A stretch of 64,000 nt of DNA from contig WMKJ01000006.1 of the NCBI GenBank assembly GCA_009733715.1, positions 165,497 through 229,496 of the forward strand, written 5' to 3'. A program made the position numbers and the translations under genes. Positions within the stretch are counted from its first letter, which is position 1; the number at the start of each line of letters is the position of its first letter. Below are positions 44,288 to 54,418 of this stretch, in pieces. The notes below the pieces were generated by a model. It was not told where the DNA came from. It saw only the letters and a list, made by a program, of their open reading frames with translations, and searched no databases. Source of the DNA: Herpomyces periplanetae (Eukaryota > Ascomycota > Laboulbeniomycetes > Herpomycetales > Herpomycetaceae).

Positions 44288-45151
44288 ATGTCCTACAATG
44301 ATTCTCTTTCGTCGTGTTTACCTCTTGACATTGAACAATGCTTTTGCCCATTTTTGCAATTACTAACTTCGGCATGCATTTCCAAGTTATCATCTCCACC
44401 AGAGGAAATATTACCGTTTTTATCTCCAATTTTGTCCTGCCGATTTCGTTTTGCTTCAATAAATGTTTTTGATCAATTAGAAGATGCTACTCAATCCCTC
44501 AATCTAATTTCGCATCATGCCCCATCTACTGATCAACGTTGGGTTAATATGTTAACATGGGATAATGATACACGCGAATCCCTTTTTCGTATACTCTGTC
44601 AGATTGGACCAATCATTAATTCCACAAATGTGGAATTGGATAAATTTCTATTAAAAGTTACTTACACTCGACCTGATTCAGAGTCCCCTTTGGCTAGAGT
44701 AACTCTAGCTAAACCTTACTCTCTATCATTCATATTTCATTGTTCACATCAACATCAACTTCCTTATCCCTGGAAATTATTAAACATAATAACAGATACT
44801 TCCCTAACCGCCATGTCAACTCCTTCTCCCGGATCATCCACACCTTTAAATCATTGGTTCACTACAATTCCTTCATCAACAAATCCTCCCCAATCTTCTC
44901 AAGATTCTTCAATTCTCCCTTCCCAAACTTCTTCCCCTTCTGATCACTACTGGTCACGTTACCCAGACTCATCCCGTGATCCGTCCCCACCGCCACTTTC
45001 ACTCGTTTCGCCTGCCCTTCGCCACGCCTTCTTGGCTGTGCTGGATCGCATTTGTCGCGATGCCGATTCTCAAAATATTTCTCGCGAGACTGTTGCAGTT
45101 ATTGTTCGTGAAATGCTCGATAATTATTTCTTAAATCCAACACCTCTATAG
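44288..45151 (+). CDS. Unrecognised Ser/Pro-rich protein
   Basis: Open frame of 287 residues beginning at an ATG with good context. No family recognised. The N-terminal 160 residues look folded and partly helical; the middle is Ser/Pro/Thr-rich and includes a DHYWSRYPDSSRDPSP stretch; the last 50 residues form a predicted helix (ALRHAFLAVLDRICRDA). The plus-strand base composition is pyrimidine-rich, as in its neighbour upstream. No signal peptide or membrane segment. Confidence 0.55.
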   Translation: MSYNDSLSSCLPLDIEQCFCPFLQLLTSACISKLSSPPEEILPFLSPILSCRFRFASINVFDQLEDATQSLNLISHHAPSTDQRWVNMLTWDNDTRESLFRILCQIGPIINSTNVELDKFLLKVTYTRPDSESPLARVTLAKPYSLSFIFHCSHQHQLPYPWKLLNIITDTSLTAMSTPSPGSSTPLNHWFTTIPSSTNPPQSSQDSSILPSQTSSPSDHYWSRYPDSSRDPSPPPLSLVSPALRHAFLAVLDRICRDADSQNISRETVAVIVREMLDNYFLNPTPL

Positions 45152-45280
45152 TCTGGGTAAGTTTAGCCTCACTTACTCGTCATTGTATTCTCAAGTGGTT
45201 GTAAAATGAAATAAATTAATGCTATACCTTGTTAACCTAGCTAATTTAACTAACTTTACACTATCCGCCGATGATGTACT

Positions 45281-46170
45281 TTACTTTCCATTATTATTGT
45301 GTTTTTTGGGACGCCGCCGCTTAGCAGACCCTGCTGATACATCATTATCATGTTTGGGCGTATCTGATTGTTTGGGTTTGGCTGTATTCTCGTTAATTTG
45401 GTCCGTTATAATTACAGATGATCCGCTTGCTCCAGCTAATAATGGTGAAACATCATCATTACTCGCATTTAGTGGCAAATGATCATTACTAGACGTTGAC
45501 TTAAATCGTGGATCAAAGTCGACGATAAACGGAATTGACGATGCAATCCACCTTTGTAATGGTAGCGCGACAAAACATCCATCATCCGTGAACCATTGGG
45601 AAAATGGTGCTGAAATGTTCAATATTGTCGTTGTCCCAGCCAATGCGTCTCGTACCTTATCATCACCTTCACGCTTGGCCTTTGATTGTTCCTTGTGTGA
45701 CAATTTCGAAACTACGGTTACACTGAGTCGATAAATTGGTTCATGAGCCCGGCAGTGCGATGAAATGGTAATCTATAGAGATGTATAAAACACTTGACTT
45801 AGCCGTATTGTTCTTTGGTTAATGTACGCGTGTACATCTATATTCCACACCTGTTCCACCGTTTCAGACTCACTTGTATACCATCTCGCTGTCCTGAATA
45901 CATTACGCCACGCTCGACAAACCACGTCCACAGCTTCAAAATCCCGTTCAAGCCAAAGTAAACTGCTACAGCAATGGGTAGCCAAGGTGCATTTTTTGTC
46001 GGCCAGTTGGCTTTCCAATCCGCGTAAAATGTCAATGCCCCAACGAGTATCATAGCTCCCGTAATACTTAACCGTACATCACCCAACCAGTGACTCTGGT
46101 TGAATTTTAACGAATTTAAGTAATTCGGGACGGCTTCATCCGTGACCGCTTTCAAATCTGTATCCCACAT
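45281..46170 (-). CDS. SPC2: Signal peptidase complex subunit Spc2/SPCS2 (Spc25)
   Basis: Non-catalytic subunit linking signal peptidase to the Sec61 translocon. It reads as complement(join(45281..45772,45874..46170)), 262 residues, with a 101-nt intron (donor GTGAGT, acceptor TATAG), phase 0. Two closely spaced transmembrane segments lie in exon 1 (SITGAMILVGALTFYADW and WLPIAVAVYFGLNGILKLWTW), followed by the characteristic VERGVMY segment and an exon 2 beta-rich domain (ITISSHCRAHEPIYRLSVTV) with SAPFSQWFTDDG. The C-terminus is an added acidic/basic tail ending RRRPKKHNNNGK. Usual family length is about 180-230. Confidence 0.87.
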
Positions 46171-46301
46171 CCCAGTCCACAATCCCTCTCACTCGGGTTC
46201 ACGCAATTCGTTAATTCAATTCTAAACTGGTTCAAACACACACCTTTGAACGTAAACGTTCATAAACACATTTGAATCATAGACACATGTACACCCTCCT
46301 G

Positions 46302-46318
46302 CCCACACACACACACAG
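46302..46318. repeat. CA dinucleotide repeat
   Basis: Short (CA)n tract in the intergenic region between the SPC2 5' end and the SUA5 3' end; the rest of 46171-46558 shows no gene. Confidence 0.8.
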
Positions 46319-46558
46319 ACTTACTCATACCCACGATGTTAACAGACCTATTACTGAGTAAACACAAACTTTATTCGAGGGCGCCATTTTGCCCGTATCG
46401 TTAAATCAACAAACTCAACTGTCCTTCACCAGAACAAAGTACAAACTGAAAAGTCAATGGTAAGTTGCCCCTCGAAAATTTTCCCGCATCTCGACGCGTC
46501 TCCATTTTACTTTGCTGCTGACTCATTCCCCGGAGTCACGGGGTGTGCGCCGGAGGTT

Positions 46559-48049
46559 TTAATGATCCATTTCCGCAGCCTTTCGCAAACGATTCATTAC
46601 AGATGAAGCAAGGGAATTTTCATCTCTTGTATCAATACCTTCGATTAGTATAACGTCAACTTTCACATCATCCATACTTCTTAATGATGCAAATATTCCT
46701 CGAGCTATCGTACTTGGATTGTCCCCAAGTCCTATATCCCATATTTCTATACGTGTTGAATCATCTGGGCGTAATTTAATACTACCTACACGTGTAGGGG
46801 TATACTCTTCAGCTAACGGATCGGATCTTGTAACACTTTCATCCAGTGTACAATTATCTTGGGAATTGGAATTACCGCACGTTGAACCCTTAGACATTAT
46901 TTTATCGTGATTTTCCCGTGAATGGTCCAATATTATTCCCTCCAGGTTAACACCCACGGTCCAACGTTTAGTACGTATAAACCCTATACGTTTAATGGTA
47001 CCCAAACTTTGTAAAAGGGTTAATGTAGGTTTGGCTTTTGTATACTTTTCATAAAGTATTACCCTCGCTTTAGGTGCATAGTGTTTATACTTCATTCCCG
47101 GTGCGCGTGGTGTACTATTAAGCACACTATCCTGTTGATCAATGGAATAATCTTTCCGTTTAAATGCCATACGCACATTTTCCCATCCTGGACATTCTCT
47201 TAACGCGCCAATTGAAACACCTCCCGGTCGCAAGACTATTGGCCCATCTTCGGATAATCCATCGACAATTGTAGATTCAACGCCAACCTCACACATTCCT
47301 CCACTGTCCAAAATAATATTGATTTTTCCTCTTAAATCTTTCATTACATGGTCAGCTTGTGTTGGACTGGGTTGAGTTGACGCATTAGCTGATGGTGCAG
47401 CTAACGGTCGTTCGCATAACTTTAACAAAAGTAAACTTAAATGAGATGATGGCATTCGTGCGCCAAATGTATTCAGTCCTGCTGTTGCTACATGTGATAA
47501 CTTTTGTACGGGACTTTTGGGTAAAGGTAAGATAATCGTTAGCGGTCCCGGCCAAAATCTTCGTATTACCGTATGGTATATGCTCGGGATTACATCCTCT
47601 TGTGTATTACGCTGATCTTTTGACTCCAATAACCCGCGTAATTGATTTAAATTGTGAACGTGGATTATCAGTGGATTATCACTCGGGCGTCCTTTGACCC
47701 TAAAAATTCCCTGGACTGCTTCATCACGTGTAGCATCAGCGCCTAATCCGTATACCGTTTCTGTTGGAAATGCAACTGGTGTATTGTCCGTGCGCAACTG
47801 GTTTGCTGCACGCAATAAATTAGCGTAATCCTGCGTCTCCGTAAACCATTCCACATGCCAATCATCCAACATCGCCGCTGTACCCGCTGCCATTATCCGC
47901 CCCACCATCGGCGCCCGTACGTGTAGTACCTCCGTTCTAATATCTTCATTAGTCTTAACTCTGCTCCGTTCACTTTCATCTTTTATTAAATTCGCCATTA
48001 TACTAAATCGTTTGCTAGTGCAAACCCTAACCAAACTCCAAACCTTCAT
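46559..48049 (-). CDS. SUA5: Threonylcarbamoyl-AMP synthase Sua5
   Basis: Makes threonylcarbamoyl-AMP from Thr, bicarbonate and ATP, the first step of t6A37 formation in ANN-decoding tRNAs. A single exon of 496 residues. The YrdC-like domain (about 70-285) shows PVAFPTETVYGLGADA, KGRPSDNPLIIHV and APSANAST. The Sua5 domain follows at about 330-490, after the SPGMKYKHYAP-type linker seen here as RAPGMKYKHYAPKA. The N-terminus MKVWSLVRVCTSKRFS looks like a mitochondrial presequence, and a second Met (residue 18, position 47998) could start a cytosolic form, as alternative starts do in yeast. It is divergent from RPC19. Confidence 0.94.
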   Translation of the reverse strand: MKVWSLVRVCTSKRFSIMANLIKDESERSRVKTNEDIRTEVLHVRAPMVGRIMAAGTAAMLDDWHVEWFTETQDYANLLRAANQLRTDNTPVAFPTETVYGLGADATRDEAVQGIFRVKGRPSDNPLIIHVHNLNQLRGLLESKDQRNTQEDVIPSIYHTVIRRFWPGPLTIILPLPKSPVQKLSHVATAGLNTFGARMPSSHLSLLLLKLCERPLAAPSANASTQPSPTQADHVMKDLRGKINIILDSGGMCEVGVESTIVDGLSEDGPIVLRPGGVSIGALRECPGWENVRMAFKRKDYSIDQQDSVLNSTPRAPGMKYKHYAPKARVILYEKYTKAKPTLTLLQSLGTIKRIGFIRTKRWTVGVNLEGIILDHSRENHDKIMSKGSTCGNSNSQDNCTLDESVTRSDPLAEEYTPTRVGSIKLRPDDSTRIEIWDIGLGDNPSTIARGIFASLRSMDDVKVDVILIEGIDTRDENSLASSVMNRLRKAAEMDH

Positions 48050-48114
48050 CAAGCATACATACTAACTTTAATCATTCAAACTTTCGTCGCTTTTGAGCTT
48101 CCATTCGTTCTTCT

Positions 48115-48144
48115 CACGTGAGTATCCGTCATACCTATCACGTG
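48115..48144. promoter_or_regulatory. Two CACGTG sites in SUA5/RPC19 divergent promoter
   Basis: TCACGTGA at 48114-48121 and TCACGTGA at 48138-48145, 66-95 bp upstream of the SUA5 ATG and 133-163 bp upstream of the RPC19 ATG. The sites lie 24 bp apart, about two helical turns. Confidence 0.55.
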
Positions 48145-48277
48145 ACATCTCAACTTTTGTCGCAGTGCACTAACGGTGTGGTGAAATCTAAATTTTACAA
48201 CACATATTTTTTGGGGAGTTTTATTTGTATGTGGAGGAGGAGCTTGGATAAAGTAAACGGAGCAAAGCGAATTGACC

Positions 48278-49080
48278 ATGGCAAAAAGATACGGTGTTGC
48301 AAGTGATCAAGCAGATGATGTGAGCGATGAAGAAATTGCTGATACTGGTGTACCTGATAATGATACACTGGATTATGAAGTAGAGGATGAGAAGCATGAA
48401 GAGATTAATGATGCCATGGAGATAGATTCGTCCGTTAACGTTGAAGATTCTCAATCTAATAATCTAAATGATTCTTCACAGCTAAATAAAGATAAACCGA
48501 ACGAGACGGATTATACCAATGTACGTGATATGTGTTGGCTATTACTGACCAATTCACTAATTTGATGTTAAACGTAGGAGAATAATTATTTCGAAACTGA
48601 TGGAGAATTTGACTCACCTAAGATTCACATGCTTCCTGGCGATCAACCAGACGCTGTATCGTTCGAAATTCGACACGAAGATCATACCTTGGGAAATGCG
48701 CTACGTTGGATGATCATGCAAGAGTATGTGCGGTATACGCAAATATTGCCAGCATTATCGACTATAACTTACACATAACTATTACAGTCCTAACGTTGAA
48801 TTTTGCGGCTATGCTATACCGCACCCCGCTGAAGCCAAGTTAAACTTGCGCATTCAAACATACGGTAGGCTTGCACATACACACATCGTCACATTGGCAT
48901 GCTAGCCCGTTAATCCGTAGCACGGCTAACTTAACTATATACACAGATAATATTCTTGCACGAGACGTTCTAATTAAGGGTTTGGATAACTTGATGGATC
49001 TTTGCGACGTAGTTATCGACAAATTTACCGCTGGAAAACACCGATACGAAGACCGATCAACCGCAGCTACTACGTCTTAG
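48278..49080 (+). CDS. RPC19: RNA polymerase I/III subunit Rpc19 (AC19)
   Basis: Rpb11-like subunit shared by RNA polymerases I and III. It reads as join(48278..48520,48578..48723,48788..48864,48947..49080), 199 residues, all phases consistent (introns 57, 64 and 82 nt). After an acidic N-terminal extension of about 85 residues the dimerisation fold reads [18 protein letters not shown], then [19 protein letters not shown], then [16 protein letters not shown]. The HTLGN motif is diagnostic of Rpb11/Rpc19 and the CGY.IPHP block of Rpc19. Confidence 0.95.
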
Positions 49081-49167
49081 TAATTACCGGGTTAATTTCG
49101 CCCCTAAATGTCCATTGTGATTAAAAACTGCCCGATTTAATCGTTAACTGGCAAAAATATGGAATGC

Positions 49168-49795
49168 TTAAGTTACCTGAAGAAAAGCTTGAATGAAGTT
49201 TCGCGGTAACTTCTGTCCAACTTCCTCATCGTCAAAGTACTTGAGAATATGACAATACTGCTTCCAATAATTCATTGTTTCCTATTCCCCGCACGTACAC
49301 TCGCATGCACATAATTAGAGTTAACGTTTATCAAGCTCAGAACTATACACATTAACATAACTGCGAGCTCAAAAAATCTCTAAAATCAATACTGTACCTG
49401 AAATTCCCGATCCGAATGCGCTAGTAGTGTGTCTACTACTTGCAAATCCGCCACGTAACGCTTCATTTCAAATTCTCGTCTTATACGATGGCGAATCTTA
49501 TAAATGGGAAACGGTAACGTGTACATAGATTGAATTTCGGGGGCCTAAATATATCGTTAATATGCTCTTCATCTACAATTATTTAATAATTAACATTCAG
49601 ACTTAGTTTGTAAAGACTTACTGCACGTAACCATCTTCTATACGCATGGAAAACCCGTTTTTTCGCGTCATCCCAGCTCGTAGCTATACTCGCGTAAAAT
49701 ATCACAGTAAATATTATTTTTCTAAATGTAAATCAATTAAAATTCATCTACTCACACGATCTTGTTACCCGTGCTAAGTACGTCGGGTTAATCAT
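49168..49795 (-). CDS. NDUFA6: Complex I LYR-motif subunit NDUFA6 (B14)
   Basis: Accessory subunit of complex I that binds the mitochondrial acyl carrier protein. Assembled as complement(join(49168..49281,49398..49544,49622..49683,49756..49795)), 120 residues. Blocks: DDAKKRVFHAYRRWLRA (LYR-type helix, here AYR), then APEIQSMYTLPFPIYKIRHR, then ADLQVVDTLLAHSDREFQ, then ETMNYWKQYCHILKYFDDEE. The order matches NDUFA6 throughout. The exon 1/2 junction is ambiguous by a few bases (donor at 49755 or 49757, acceptor at 49684 or 49689, both in phase). A CACGTG pair lies 85-102 bp upstream of the ATG. Confidence 0.85.
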
Positions 49796-49879
49796 ATTGA
49801 TAAAAAACTAGTCCTTGACATTGACAAACTACTCAAACAAAACTTCAAAAATTTTCACCTGCCGTTTATCCACACACAT

Positions 49880-49897
49880 CACGTGAGAACACACGTG
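49880..49897. promoter_or_regulatory. CACGTG pair upstream of NDUFA6
   Basis: CACGTG at 49880-49885 (in TCACGTGA) and 49892-49897, spaced 12 bp centre to centre, just upstream of the NDUFA6 5' end. Confidence 0.5.
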
Positions 49898-49960
49898 TTC
49901 ATTTCTATGACGTCATAAACGAGGGTCCTCTGACTAATCTTCGCATAGCGGTGCGGCACT

Positions 49961-50353
49961 TCACGTGCTTGACTGGTAAGGGGGCGGTGGCAACGGCGGA
50001 CGCTCACTAAGTTCATCGTGAAAATTTAATGATGAACCCTTGGTAAAATTGTAAATGTTGGTGTATGAATTATATTTACATATACCATCATGATCAGTTC
50101 GTCCCGTAAAATATTGTCCATCGTGAAGGCAACGTCGGGTTACGCTAAGTGGGTAATATGATTTACATACTTGACACTGCCAATATGCCAACTTTGATCG
50201 CCATTTTGCTAAATTATGCAGTGACGCATCTCCAGCGTAAAAATTGGTTGGCGATAAAGGTAATGATCCTGTAAATCTTCTGTATCGGAATTCCGTCATA
50301 CCGTTGGAAAAAACAGACGTAGGTCTTGAAGCATTCCGAGTTATTTGTGACAT
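49961..50353 (-). CDS. Unrecognised small CxxC protein
   Basis: 130 residues from the ATG at 50353. Central segment LAYWQCQVCKSYYPLSVTRR then CLHDGQYF suggests a small treble-clef-like zinc site with at least three Cys plus His, similar in layout to fungal proteins with a WQC.LC...RRCL.DGH pattern that I cannot name. The C-terminus is a proline-rich tail (RPPLPPPPYQSS). Codon use is normal for the window. It may be a complete single-exon gene; a 5' exon cannot be excluded. Confidence 0.5.
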   Translation of the reverse strand: MSQITRNASRPTSVFSNGMTEFRYRRFTGSLPLSPTNFYAGDASLHNLAKWRSKLAYWQCQVCKSYYPLSVTRRCLHDGQYFTGRTDHDGICKYNSYTNIYNFTKGSSLNFHDELSERPPLPPPPYQSST

Positions 50354-51076
50354 TGACACTGATATTCTGCTAATGTTAACGTGGGCGTGTTTGATGTATA
50401 AGAGTTCTCATGCTGGAACTTACTAAATATTTCCAAAATTAACAGTTATTAACATAGATTCATCAATTGAAACATTCAAGCAAAGCCAAAAATTGAATGA
50501 CAGAAGTAATCTGGTCAACTTGGCATGTATTTATACAATTCCATAACGCACCTATCACGTTTATTCGTGAACATATAAAATCGTGGTGAAACTTGAGTAA
50601 GATGCACTGAGTTTTACAAGCAAAATTATCAAGATGTGCAAATACGATATAACCACACATTCATGATTCCATTTTATACTAAGGAAGACACTGTGTATTA
50701 AAACGCACCATGTCTCTTATCATTGTATAACGGTGCACTTTTACACTATACACATCAATTAACGTTCACTCATTCAGTGAACACCATTCCAAAATCAAAT
50801 GGAACACAAATTCAGACTGAAAGAATGTACGTTAAATGAATTTCCAACTGGGTGAGACATATCAAGTTAGTTAAGACTGTAATATAAAAGGAAACTTGCT
50901 CAGGTGAGTCGTGTTCACTACACCGAACGTGTATATCTTGCCGTACGTCCAGTACAATTAACGGATAGTAAAAGGTGTAAATTGACAGTTAGTACAACGT
51001 ATAATGCAAAAGGTTTAGACGGGTAAATGGAAAGGCCAACAAAGTTGCCCCAGGAAGGGAATGGCCCAAAGCCCAA
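50354..51076. other. Intergenic region, no gene recognised
   Basis: AT-rich, 720 bp, upstream of the CxxC gene and downstream of OST3. It holds only short open frames of no recognisable character. Confidence 0.5.
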
Positions 51077-52243
51077 TCAAAAGGGTGGAAATAAAAAAGG
51101 ATACCCGGAACTTTTACGAGAGAAAAAAGAGACGAGCAATGAATGAGCAAGATAGATAGCTATGGTGACGATTATGAGGTATACGTTTGAATTAGATGAT
51201 GCAGATGCATTCAGATTCGCGCGACAGAGGTATAGGAAAGCCATGGACAATAAGGCGTCTAGAAACATCACAATTAGTGAGGAGATGGAAGCGTTTTCAA
51301 GAAAAGGAATACTGACACAGGATAGAAATAATCTGAGATTCAATGCCAATTTGATTTTGAAACCCCGATGATATATAAACGAGTTCGTTCTTGTTGTTAA
51401 CTGTCATGTAAGGAACTTTCCGGATAACAGAAAACATGAAACCACCGATGAAGATCAAGATCATAAAGTATGTTAAAAATTTCCATAAAGTATTACTTCT
51501 GACCATGGTGATAAAATGCGATCGGAAGAAGATTGTCAAGGCGACACATAAACCGATTGACACAGCAAACGGGATCATACCAATTGGCTTAACCACGCGA
51601 GCATGAATAGGATGTTGGGAATTGGGAATGGCTTCTGATATAATTTGAGCCAATTTTGCAGCTGTATTAATTCTGTTGTAATGACTTAGTATAATGAGAC
51701 AAATAAAACAACCATATCGAAGACAACGTTAACAAAACCACTTGGCTTACCGGTCGGACAGGTCAATTCTGAAGGGAGTTATGTCAGGCGATTTCATAGG
51801 CCCTTCGGTAGCCGGAAACACGACTACATTAGGCACAGTGCTCACTTGTAACTAAAACCAATTTAACCTTAGCAAATTGTAGTATATGAATAGGATATTG
51901 CACACACTTTTTGAAAAATTTCTTCTCCGCGTTTGCGACGGAGAACGGCAAATACAATTCTGGAAAGGCTTTTTGGATCTGTTTCCCTCCAAGACTTGAC
52001 CATTGATTTCCACACCCCATTAATCTGAACACAAGTTTTACATGTTGAACTGTTATCATCTTCCGTAAACAGCACAACAAACGTATAATCTCTCATGCGT
52101 GACGAAATTTGTACAAATTCTCTCGAAGTGATATCGAGGGGAGAAGGTAAAGATGAAAGTGTTTTGAAAGAACCATCACCAATATAAATACCCTTAACCA
52201 CAAACGTTAATATAAACGTGAACAAAATATAAAGTGAAAACAT
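51077..52243 (-). CDS. OST3: Oligosaccharyltransferase subunit Ost3/Ost6
   Basis: Thioredoxin-fold subunit of the N-glycosylation oligosaccharyltransferase in the ER membrane. Assembled as complement(join(51077..51258,51317..51672,51751..51851,51908..52243)), 324 residues, with all three intron phases agreeing (58, 78 and 56 nt). There is a signal peptide at the N-terminus, then a lumenal thioredoxin-like domain with the redox motif C-K-T-C near residue 67, the strand LQVSTVPNVVVFPA, and four C-terminal transmembrane segments. The third begins GIESQIISILYALLSMAFLY, created exactly by the last splice. The C-terminus ends SSGYPFLFPPF, like the SGYPxxF end of the family. Confidence 0.9.
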
Positions 52244-52568
52244 TCTCAAGAAAAGAGAAAATGTCGATAGAAACGTGTTTAATTCAAAAAAGGTTCAAAT
52301 TTCATAAAAATCTTACCGAAAAAATGCCAATCACGAAATCGAGATTACATAATACACTTGCCACATTGCACTGCCACTAAACCAGCCACAATGTAAAAGC
52401 CACAGAACGGATGACCCTCGCGTGACGGTTGCCCGGCCAATATTTGTATGCAAACAAAGTTCAGCTCAGAAGAAATGTGTATAGAAAAACTGGGATTTGG
52501 ACCTACGAGGAGGAAATTGAAGGGAAAAGTTTGCCGGATTACACTTGTTTAATTAATTTTTTTTAAAG

Positions 52569-54353
52569 ATGCGCAAAATGAATAGTTCTGGAGATTTTGC
52601 GACGGATTCTTTGAGTGGCGCGTTGGAGACAGCACGACAAGAATTGGATTATTCAAATAAATCATGGAGTGTAGAATGCATAGTGAAGGATGAGGAAATA
52701 CGGCAGCTTGCCATGAAACGATTGGTACTAAAACAAATAAATGATGATTTGATAGAGCAATCACAAAAAAATAATCGACAGCACGATAGGCTTACAAATA
52801 AATTGTCGGCAGTACAAGATGAGGTGGAACATCTGAGTATGGCTACCGAACAACTTGAATATGAGAATAGAAAGCTGAAGCAGGAAAATGATATCTTGCG
52901 TACGGAAATAAGTGCCCTACAGAGTTTATCATCCGATACATCGAAAGTTGTTGGGGAGAAATTAGCGTTGGAGCGTGAAATATCTAAGCTGAAACCGGAG
53001 GTCGACCATTGGAGAGCTCAAGCTAGTGATACAGAGAAACTCTGGCATGAAAAGTTAACGCTAGAGGAACAAATTAGCAAGTTAAAGGGTGAACTAACGG
53101 GTAAAACACAGTTGTTAAGTGAAAAGTCCGAGGAAGTTGAGTGTAGGCATGCTGAGCTTCGAAAGGTCCAAGATGAATTGGCTACGGAAAAACGGAAATT
53201 CGATGAAGTTGAGACTTTGAACAGAAAAATCTGTGAAGACCGTGAGGCCGATGAAAAGTTAAAACAACAACTCCAAAAGGAACTCCAAGAAGAACGCCTA
53301 TCACATGAAAAAGTAAAGCATGAGCTTGCGGAGCTGCGTAACAATGCACTTAAAAGAGATACTAGCGAAACCGAAATTGGACAACGAGTCTGTCGATTAG
53401 AGGAGGATTTGGAAAGTGAAAGGAAAAATCGTGAGAAAGCAGAAGAAGAATTAGCCCTAGCAAAGGTCACATGGGAAAGTAAAAAAGAGGCCCTCGAAGA
53501 AAAGCTCGGGGCATTTCGAACCAAGTTACGCACAACCAAGGATAAGTTAAAGGATACACAAAAAAGTCTGGATGATGAACGCGAGAAAGCCGCAGCTGTC
53601 TCAAAGGATAAGGAAAAGCAGCTTAAACGCAAGCGGGCGACTGCTAATATGGAAGACACTGCTGATATTACCATGGGTACACCGGGTATGGAACAAGCCA
53701 GCAAACGTTGTAAACGGTTAACGAGCGCGAATGTGGGGGATAAGTCAACATTTTCAATTACTCCGTTTCTTGCGCGCGTCAGTAACATCAATGGTAATGA
53801 AGAGGCCGATGTGTGCTTGATCAAACCACTGGCCGAAACAACATGTTCCAAGATAAATTCAACAGCTCAAGATGGTAAAATTAGTCAATTAGGAAGTCCA
53901 AATCCTGAGTGTAACGATGAAAATAATGAGAACACGGATCAACGGCCTCTTGATTCGAAGAAAGCCCGACTTATTCCAAAATTGAAGCCAAGTGTCGCAA
54001 AGCCTATGAAATCTACGCGGAAGTCTCTATTAACTTTTAATTCATTTCTTCAAGAATCACCACAACTACCGACATTGGTGCGACCCAGTCGACGTAATGC
54101 GAAAGCAGCTCGTTCAGTTAAGACCTTGTTTGACGATGATAATGGAGACGATGCGAGAAACGGCCAAGATGGTGATAATTCGAGTTTACCTTCTAAGCCA
54201 ATTCCAGGAAGGGGACTGTTACTTGGAAAAGGTTTTCGCAGCTCCATCATCCTACAAAAGTCAACCCGAGCAAATGTTATAACGGCTAGTGATGGCTTTC
54301 AATTTTCGCCGTTGAAACGCAATAAACGCAATGCTGGTGTCTCAAATGTATAA
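52569..54353 (+). CDS. Coiled-coil protein with basic C-terminal tail
   Basis: 594 residues, one exon. Residues about 20-355 are nearly continuous heptad-rich coiled coil (Glu/Lys/Leu-rich). The last 240 residues are unstructured and basic, with short motifs KSLLTFNSFLQESPQLP near 480 and GRGLLLGKGF near 545 and a C-terminal SPLKRNKRN. The layout resembles kinetochore, spindle-pole or SMC-associated proteins, but no diagnostic motif lets me name it. It is divergent from OST3 across about 325 bp that lacks CACGTG but has GCGTGACG and TGCCAC elements. Confidence 0.6.
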   Translation: MRKMNSSGDFATDSLSGALETARQELDYSNKSWSVECIVKDEEIRQLAMKRLVLKQINDDLIEQSQKNNRQHDRLTNKLSAVQDEVEHLSMATEQLEYENRKLKQENDILRTEISALQSLSSDTSKVVGEKLALEREISKLKPEVDHWRAQASDTEKLWHEKLTLEEQISKLKGELTGKTQLLSEKSEEVECRHAELRKVQDELATEKRKFDEVETLNRKICEDREADEKLKQQLQKELQEERLSHEKVKHELAELRNNALKRDTSETEIGQRVCRLEEDLESERKNREKAEEELALAKVTWESKKEALEEKLGAFRTKLRTTKDKLKDTQKSLDDEREKAAAVSKDKEKQLKRKRATANMEDTADITMGTPGMEQASKRCKRLTSANVGDKSTFSITPFLARVSNINGNEEADVCLIKPLAETTCSKINSTAQDGKISQLGSPNPECNDENNENTDQRPLDSKKARLIPKLKPSVAKPMKSTRKSLLTFNSFLQESPQLPTLVRPSRRNAKAARSVKTLFDDDNGDDARNGQDGDNSSLPSKPIPGRGLLLGKGFRSSIILQKSTRANVITASDGFQFSPLKRNKRNAGVSNV

Positions 54354-54418
54354 CCGATTGCAGATGGCCTTGTCAACCTGCTTAAATAAAAACTCTCTAT
54401 TTTTATGCTTATTGCAAA

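Noticed and set aside
53018-53851. 277-codon minus-strand ORF opposite the coiled-coil gene
   Set aside because: Ser/Leu/Arg-rich shadow of Glu/Lys codons on the other strand; typical antisense artefact of a coiled-coil gene.
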